Origin: Lachnospiraceae bacterium
GTDB lineage: Bacteria > Bacillota > Clostridia > Lachnospirales > Lachnospiraceae
Assembly: GCA_017427415.1 (NCBI GenBank)
Contig: JAFRSU010000038.1
Location: 112,717 to 160,690, forward strand
DNA: 47,974 nucleotides
Reading direction: 5' to 3'
The notes below the pieces were generated by a model. That model saw nothing but the letters and a program-made list of their open reading frames with translations, did no database searches and had not been told where the DNA came from. Made by a program: the position numbers and the translations under genes. Shown here piece after piece: positions 43,859 through 47,974 of the stretch (position 1 is its first letter; each line of letters begins with the position of its first letter).

Positions 43859-43895
43859 CTAAGTATCAGTTCCTTAAGTGCGGGATTGCAATAAT

Positions 43896-43919
43896 ATCGG
43901 GGGCTTCACAGCCCCCGAT
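43896..43919. terminator. Terminator after the beta-helix gene
   Basis: Perfect 10-bp stem ATCGGGGGCT / AGCCCCCGAT with a TCAC loop, followed by TTGTAAT. It probably also protects the convergent SGNH hydrolase operon end at 43965. Confidence 0.92.
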
Positions 43920-43964
43920 TTGTAATATCAATGTTTTTCTGTCATGTAAACCTCTTTCCGGCTC

Positions 43965-44912
43965 TCAGAATCCGATTTTTCTTATTACTTCTACCAGATT
44001 TCTGCCGTATGTCTCCGCTCCCAGACAGTTAGGATGAAGATTATCTTTATAGTATTCCGGAAGATGCGGTACAAGCTTAAAACCGTCCACTACAGTTACA
44101 TTCCTGTATCTGCCGGCTATTTCTTTTACGGTATTACAGAACTCCGTGAATTTAGGACGTGCATCCACCGGGATATCCCCTCTCCAGATAGGTGAGATAC
44201 ATAAGATCGGTATATCATTGCCGTATAAGCCGGTCAGAGCCTCATAATACTCTTCCACCGCCTTTCTCCCATCTTCTGTCCAAAACTGATTTGTGCCCAA
44301 AGCTACTATTATCTTATCGGGAGTGTAACCTTCCATCTTCATGAGGGATTTTTTGTCATAAATATATCCGCCGATACCCTGATTGATGATATCATAATTA
44401 AGCAGTCTGTTTGCCACACTAACATAAGTCTCCGCAGAACGGTCGGGTCCGTACCCCTGGGTGATGGAATCACCGAGCCAGAGTACCTTTTCATTCTTAT
44501 CTGCAGGCATTACCGATGCATCCGCCTCAAAGTTCTTAATGCCCGCGGTTGCATCAGCCGGAAGATATATTATAACATCTTTACTTCCTTCGGGAAGTTC
44601 AAATTTTATTGTTCCTTCCTCGGGAATATCTTTTACATACCTGATGTCTGTGATAAGTCCGTCTACACACAGCTCGAATGAATCCTCAGAACCTTTCCAG
44701 AAAAACTTGTAATCAAACGAAATGTTCCGTGCATCTGTAGTAAACTCTAATGTCTTAGCCGTGGATGCAGTGCATCTTTCATACCAAAATTCAAATGCCT
44801 CTTTAAAGTATGCGATCTGCTCCTTGGTATACTGGTAAGACATCAGATATCCGTCCTTTTCATCAAACGAATACGCCCCGAAATAAATGTTTTGCAACTC
44901 TGTGTTAGTCAT
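43965..44912 (-). CDS. SGNH/GDSL hydrolase with N-terminal jelly-roll domain
   Basis: 315 residues. An N-terminal beta-sandwich (about 1-135), then the SGNH core: LWLGDSITQGYG (block I, nucleophile Ser), GIGGY (block II), ALGTNQFW (block III Asn) and DNLHPN (block V Asp-His). This two-domain layout is that of CE2/CE3-like carbohydrate esterases, which remove acetyl groups. There is no signal peptide, so the substrate is cytoplasmic. It begins 30 bp after the radical SAM gene and may be part of that cluster. Confidence 0.85.
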   Translation of the reverse strand: MTNTELQNIYFGAYSFDEKDGYLMSYQYTKEQIAYFKEAFEFWYERCTASTAKTLEFTTDARNISFDYKFFWKGSEDSFELCVDGLITDIRYVKDIPEEGTIKFELPEGSKDVIIYLPADATAGIKNFEADASVMPADKNEKVLWLGDSITQGYGPDRSAETYVSVANRLLNYDIINQGIGGYIYDKKSLMKMEGYTPDKIIVALGTNQFWTEDGRKAVEEYYEALTGLYGNDIPILCISPIWRGDIPVDARPKFTEFCNTVKEIAGRYRNVTVVDGFKLVPHLPEYYKDNLHPNCLGAETYGRNLVEVIRKIGF

Positions 44913-44941
44913 GTGCCTTCTCCTTTTCCTTTTTCCCTTTT

Positions 44942-45961
44942 TTATGATTTTTTCGCCCCGCCTGCACAGAAGGGTGATTCATAAATATTACCGTGTACAA
45001 AATAATTATATGATCTGCAGCCGCCTCCGCAATATTCGCCGAGCTCGCATTCTGCACATTTGCCTGTGAGCTTATCCTTGGAAAACTTACGGTTATATGC
45101 AAAATTATCCGGGTTCTCCCAGATATCTTTAAGACTCATCTCCCTTAGGTTTCCTTCATTGAATGCGGGGTCATACATTGATTCACAGCCCCTGACATTG
45201 CCTACGCTGTCTATACCTATGGAGGTTATGCCTGCAGAACAGCCCCTAAAGTATGCTTCCCCGCTTAAGTTACCGCGTATGGAGCCTTCCGCTTCGGTAA
45301 AGTACCCGATATTGTCTGCCACACCCATAGCGAAAGGTGCTTCGTACATATGTGAGGTTACGAAGTTTATAACCTCCAGCATGTCAAACCGGTAATCTAT
45401 CCCGTTATTTGCAGCGTTCCCCATGGGTGAACAAGCCTGGAGCTGCCATGCATATATGCTGTATTTGTCAAGAATCCCGTATAGCTGCTCAAGATACTTC
45501 ACATTCTCACTGTTGAGCGTACTTATGACTGATACAGGTATGCCGGCAGACAGCAATGTTTCCATGGCATTCACTGCCCTGTCGAAGCTTCCCTGCTGCC
45601 TGTATTTATCATGCACTTCCTTCGGTCCGTCGAGCGATACCGATATCGATTCTATATTTGCTTCCTTCAGGTCTTCTATAAGCTCATCCCGGAACAGGAA
45701 GCCGTTAGTGATGATATTGACTTTTATCCCGTGTCCGGTAAGCCTTGCAACTATCTGCTTCCAGTCAGGTCTCATAAATACTTCGCCGCCTATCATGGAT
45801 ACACGTCTGCATCCAAGCTCGTTTAGCTGGTCCGCCACATCAAGGCATTCTTCGGTCGTAAGCTCATTTTCACGTTTCCTGCCGCCGCCCGAACCGCAGT
45901 ATTTACACGAAAAACAACATGCAAGCGTGATCTCCCAGACACACATTTTCAGGTGATACAT
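44942..45961 (-). CDS. Radical SAM/SPASM peptide maturase (putative RiPP-modifying enzyme)
   Basis: 339 residues. The radical SAM cluster motif is C15-xxx-C19-xx-C22 (ACCFSCKYCGSGGG), followed by GGEVFMRPDW (S-adenosylmethionine motif) and ISVSLDGPKEVHD. The C-terminal SPASM domain has the expected cysteines: FRGCSAG, NVRGCESM, GKCAECELGEYCGGGC and a last SPFCAGG, for two auxiliary iron-sulfur clusters. SPASM enzymes of this size make thioether or carbon-carbon cross-links in peptides. The start overlaps the last 13 bp of the VYAGP-repeat peptide gene in another frame with GGGGG 7 bp upstream, a close coupling of substrate and enzyme. Enzyme class is certain; the reaction is inferred. Confidence 0.92.
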   Translation of the reverse strand: MYHLKMCVWEITLACCFSCKYCGSGGGRKRENELTTEECLDVADQLNELGCRRVSMIGGEVFMRPDWKQIVARLTGHGIKVNIITNGFLFRDELIEDLKEANIESISVSLDGPKEVHDKYRQQGSFDRAVNAMETLLSAGIPVSVISTLNSENVKYLEQLYGILDKYSIYAWQLQACSPMGNAANNGIDYRFDMLEVINFVTSHMYEAPFAMGVADNIGYFTEAEGSIRGNLSGEAYFRGCSAGITSIGIDSVGNVRGCESMYDPAFNEGNLREMSLKDIWENPDNFAYNRKFSKDKLTGKCAECELGEYCGGGCRSYNYFVHGNIYESPFCAGGAKKS

Positions 45962-46326
45962 TTATTATCCCCCATTTGTTCAGGACCGGCATATACCGCA
46001 CGCATCTCGGGAAGATCCCTGACAGGATCCGGACCTTCTTGTGAGTTTTGGTGATCATCCGGCAAGTTATCAGGCTCATCGTATACGTCATCAGGCTCAT
46101 CGATCTCATCGGGCGTGGGAGGTCCTGCATATACATCCTCCATCTCCGAATCGGCTCTCTGTCTCATCCTGCCCATCATACCGGGCCCGGCATATACACA
46201 CATCATACGCTTTTTTCGGCTCAGTCCCTTAGGAGGCCCGGCATACACTATTTTTGTTTTTTCTCGATCTTCATTTACACGTTCCGGATAAGTCTTTTTA
46301 AAAAGATTTTTAAAGAAGTTTTTCAT
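45949..46326 (-). CDS. Multicore VYAGP-repeat peptide, putative RiPP precursor
   Basis: 125 residues with AAAGGAG 6 bp before the ATG. It starts with an amphipathic basic segment (MKNFFKNLFKKTYPER), a likely recognition leader or membrane-binding helix. Four exact VYAGP motifs follow at 27-31, 44-48, 65-69 and 111-115, each in different surroundings (IVYAGPPKG, CVYAGPGMMG, DVYAGPPTP, AVYAGPEQMG), plus a decayed VYDEP at 81-85. Charge shifts from basic to strongly acidic across the protein. Only two Cys are present, so thioether chemistry is unlikely to explain all repeats; the Tyr (or Val/Pro) of each motif is the candidate target. It is followed, with a 13-bp overlap, by a radical SAM/SPASM gene. 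I know no named family for it. Confidence 0.8.
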   Translation of the reverse strand: MKNFFKNLFKKTYPERVNEDREKTKIVYAGPPKGLSRKKRMMCVYAGPGMMGRMRQRADSEMEDVYAGPPTPDEIDEPDDVYDEPDNLPDDHQNSQEGPDPVRDLPEMRAVYAGPEQMGDNKCIT

Positions 46327-46371
46327 GTGCCGCTCCTTTCAGGCAGTTTATCCATCACCTTAGCCCGTATG

Positions 46372-46866
46372 CTATTTTTTCTTGGTTGCCTTTGCTGTTT
46401 TGGCAGGTGCCTTTTCCTTTACAGGCTTTACTATCTTAGCAGGTGTTTCTTTAGCAGGAGCTTCTTTCTTTACCGTCTTGGCCGGTTTTTTAGGTGCGGG
46501 TACGGATACCTTTGTCTTTTTGGCGGCCTTATTCTTCAACGGTCTTCCAACAAAGACAAGATCAAAATCCCCCAGTCTTGATACATTGCGGAGAGCTTCT
46601 ATATTCTCGGCAGCCACTTCATCAAGTATCTTCTTCTTGCCTTCAGCTATAGCGATGATCTCCTCGCCGGTGCATCTGATACGGATATCATGATCAAAGT
46701 ACTCGTAAGGCTGTACATCTACCTTTCCGTCCCTGACCTCGATATAAAATGCTCCCTCGCCTTCACCGTAAATATCTACCTGCACTGCAAGATGTCCGCT
46801 TACTGCCGATGCATCCACCTTTTCCAATGCTTTTTTCACTTTTTCCACTATTTTCTCGTAAGTCAT
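46372..46866 (-). CDS. SCP2-like domain protein with histone-like Lys/Ala/Pro tail
   Basis: 164 residues, AAAGGAGG before the ATG. Residues 1-110 form an SCP2 (sterol carrier/lipid-binding) type fold: VEKVKKALEKVDAS, HLAVQVDIYGEGEGAFYIEVRDGKVDVQPYEYFDHDIRIRCTGEEI. The last 50 are Lys/Ala/Pro repeats (PAPKKPAKTVKKEAPAKETPAK) like histone H1 or DNA-binding tails. Its stop is 45 bp before the VYAGP-repeat peptide start, so it is probably co-transcribed. SCP2 domains bind hydrophobic ligands; with this tail it may bind nucleic acid or another acidic partner, possibly the acidic peptide next door. Function unknown. Confidence 0.82.
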   Translation of the reverse strand: MTYEKIVEKVKKALEKVDASAVSGHLAVQVDIYGEGEGAFYIEVRDGKVDVQPYEYFDHDIRIRCTGEEIIAIAEGKKKILDEVAAENIEALRNVSRLGDFDLVFVGRPLKNKAAKKTKVSVPAPKKPAKTVKKEAPAKETPAKIVKPVKEKAPAKTAKATKKK

Positions 46867-46956
46867 AATATGCCTCCTTTTATCCAGAAACTATTTACAA
46901 CATTGAACAATTACATGTAATATAAACGGACCGGGAACCCCGTCCCCATGGTCCAT

Positions 46957-47337
46957 TTAGCTCTTTTTCACTGCTGCAATAACCTCGATTTCTACCAAAG
47001 CTCCCTTAGGAAGCGCAGAAACCTCCACACAGCTTCTTGCAGGCTTACCGGTGAAATACTTTGCATAAACCTCATTAAAATCAGCGAAGTCCTTCATGTT
47101 TGCAAGGAAACAGGTTGTCTTCACTGCATCTTCAAGCGAACTTCCTGCCGCATCCAGCACTGCAGAGAGATTCCCGATCACCTGCTCTGCCTGGGACTTA
47201 ATATCCTTTGTCTCAATCTGACCTGAAGCGGGATTGATCGGTATCTGGCCTGAAGTATATACCAGGTCTCCGATGACTATAGCCTGTGAATAAGGTCCGA
47301 TCGCTGCCGGTGCATTCTTTGTTTCGATAATCTTCAT
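46957..47337 (-). CDS. ridA: RidA family enamine/imine deaminase
   Basis: 126 residues, full RidA (YjgF/YER057c/UK114) length. Signatures: [12 protein letters not shown] near the start, [13 protein letters not shown], and [21 protein letters not shown] with the conserved Arg and Glu of the active site. It deaminates reactive 2-aminoacrylate from PLP enzymes and so protects the cell. It has its own TTGACA-17-TACTAT promoter; the SCP2 gene follows at 90 bp and could be read through. Confidence 0.95.
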   Translation of the reverse strand: MKIIETKNAPAAIGPYSQAIVIGDLVYTSGQIPINPASGQIETKDIKSQAEQVIGNLSAVLDAAGSSLEDAVKTTCFLANMKDFADFNEVYAKYFTGKPARSCVEVSALPKGALVEIEVIAAVKKS

Positions 47338-47408
47338 TTTCTTTTCCCTTCTCTTTCGTCAATGTCACTTGATTCCTATACCATTAATTCATCTTTGTAT
47401 ATTAAAAT

Positions 47409-47437
47409 ATAGTACCACCGGTACCCTGCTGTGTCAA
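47409..47437 (-). promoter_or_regulatory. ridA promoter
   Basis: Minus strand: TTGACA (47437-47432), a 17-bp spacer, TACTAT (47414-47409). The spacer holds GTACC-N3-GGTAC, an inverted repeat that could be an operator. Confidence 0.55.
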
Positions 47438-47442
47438 TATAT

Positions 47443-47582
47443 TTATGCTGTAATAGCTAATTTGCCATCCTTCAGCTTGATCATCTGGCTGTTATCCAGA
47501 TATTTCGACATTCTCTGCCTTTTATCTGCTCATGTATGTAATCACAATATGGGCATGTAGGCATTCCATATATTTTGATCAT
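47443..47582 (-). pseudogene. Truncated glutaredoxin-like gene
   Basis: The ATG at 47582 begins MIKIYGMPTCPYCDYIHEQI, the first strand and CPYC active site of a glutaredoxin, but the frame stops after 33 residues (47481) instead of 75-90. A second frame (47511-47443) then continues MSKYLDNSQMIKLKDGKLAI to a stop, perhaps the remains of another gene's end. A deletion joining two genes would explain this. The ATG overlaps the stop of the preceding 62-residue gene (ATGA), so the original operon layout is kept. Confidence 0.7.
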
Positions 47583-47767
47583 CCTTTTACCTCCAGATTT
47601 TTCTCTAACTCTTCTGCTACACTTTCCATCCCCATCTTCCTGACCATATCCCCATATGACTTGTCATATTGAAACTGACTGATAGCTCCGGTCTTAAGGA
47701 ATGAGTCCAGTGTCTTCTTTTGCTCCAGGAACAGTGCCTTCTTCTTTTCAAAATCTATATCTGTCAT
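47579..47767 (-). CDS. Small helical protein paired with glutaredoxin, function unknown
   Basis: 62 residues, all-helical and charged: DIDFEKKKALFLEQKKTLDSFLKTG, QFQYDKSYGDMVRKMGM, ESVAEELEKNLEVKG. The stop overlaps the glutaredoxin ATG by 4 bp, and GGAGG near its end serves that gene. Its own ATG overlaps the stop of a 17-codon ORF. It probably worked with the glutaredoxin that is now broken. No family name known to me. Confidence 0.65.
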   Translation of the reverse strand: MTDIDFEKKKALFLEQKKTLDSFLKTGAISQFQYDKSYGDMVRKMGMESVAEELEKNLEVKG

Positions 47768-47817
47768 TTCCCCTTATCTCCCATAAGTGCCTTTATCGGA
47801 TTCACACCCTTTGCCAT
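47764..47817 (-). CDS. Possible 17-residue leaderless ORF
   Basis: MAKGVNPIKALMGDKGK from an ATG at 47817, 6 bp after a TATAAT box, ending in an ATGA overlap with the next gene. No ribosome site. It may be a true micro-protein, a remnant of an upstream gene or chance. Confidence 0.35.
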   Translation of the reverse strand: MAKGVNPIKALMGDKGK

Positions 47818-47823
47818 GTAATC

Positions 47824-47852
47824 ATTATACCAAATCAAAATTTTGTTTTCAA
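47824..47852 (-). promoter_or_regulatory. Promoter of the small glutaredoxin operon
   Basis: Minus strand: TTGAAA (47852-47847), a 17-bp spacer, TATAAT (47829-47824). The start of transcription would fall at about the ATG of the 17-codon ORF. Nothing further is identifiable from 47853 to the window end. Confidence 0.65.
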
Positions 47853-47974
47853 ACCCCAAATGCTCTTTGATAGTGTAAAGTTATTGTTGGTTGGGAGCTA
47901 AAAAAAGAATACCTTAGATTGATTCTTAGAATACAATGATTTACATCCAACCTGTATTTTAATGCTTTTACGCT

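Noticed and set aside
43861..43890. Third copy of the MITE-like element (TTAAGTGCGGG match)
   Set aside because: Only about 10 bp match one end; no internal blocks or second end follow.
1..47974. tRNA or rRNA genes
   Set aside because: No TTCGAATC-type T-arm with matching acceptor stem and no rRNA core sequence was noticed on either strand.

Overview
The window looks like a chromosomal segment of a low-to-mid GC anaerobic Firmicute, most likely a Lachnospiraceae (Clostridia). The grounds are a long clostridial-type SRP RNA with an Alu domain, a Gram-positive Tad/Flp pilus cluster with no secretin, teichoic-acid-type export genes, CdaA/CdaR, strong AGGAGG ribosome sites, and protein sequences typical of gut and rumen Lachnospiraceae. 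No phage, plasmid or CRISPR locus is seen. The genus assignment is inference.

Layout. 1-3.4 kb (-): a glycosyltransferase/CDP-glycerol transferase cut by the window edge, then the ABC exporter pair tagH/tagG. 3.4-7.2 kb (-): cdaR-cdaA (c-di-AMP) and two membrane proteins of unknown role. 7.2-12.1 kb: MITE-like and REP-like repeats, a dCMP deaminase, an FGGY sugar kinase and a large esterase. 12.1-13.5 kb: a solitary TnpB element with a candidate omega-RNA and terminal hairpins. 13.5-22.4 kb (-): a complete Gram-positive tad operon (tadZ, tadA, tadB, tadC, flp, a DUF5702/TadG-like protein, a TadE-like protein, prepilin peptidase) behind a good promoter and a long leader. 22.8-25.5 kb (+): malic enzyme and a Re-citrate-synthase-like enzyme. 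25.7-29.1 kb (-): kdgA-kdgK-uxaC for uronate catabolism. 29.4-32.5 kb: a small Ig-like protein, murA, and a divergent HD-GYP phosphodiesterase. 32.6-36.7 kb (-): a TPR-AAA protein, an ABC ATPase and a TVP38/DedA-like protein. 36.8-37.1 kb (+): SRP RNA. 37.1-41.6 kb (-): a MotA/ExbB-ExbD-like energised complex with three extra exported or anchored proteins, VanZ and AIM24. 41.8-43.9 kb (+): a secreted beta-helix protein. 44-47.3 kb (-): an SGNH esterase, a radical SAM/SPASM enzyme, a multicore VYAGP-repeat peptide, an SCP2-like protein and RidA. 47.4-47.9 kb (-): a small operon with a broken glutaredoxin.

The most interesting locus is the peptide at 45949-46326, which carries four exact VYAGP motifs, translationally coupled to a radical SAM/SPASM maturase. 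It has the architecture of a multicore RiPP (ribosomally made, post-translationally modified peptide) system, and I cannot assign it to a class I know. Second is the ExbB/ExbD-type operon in a Gram-positive background. Several genes show better starts than the longest open frame, and these are used in the coordinates given.
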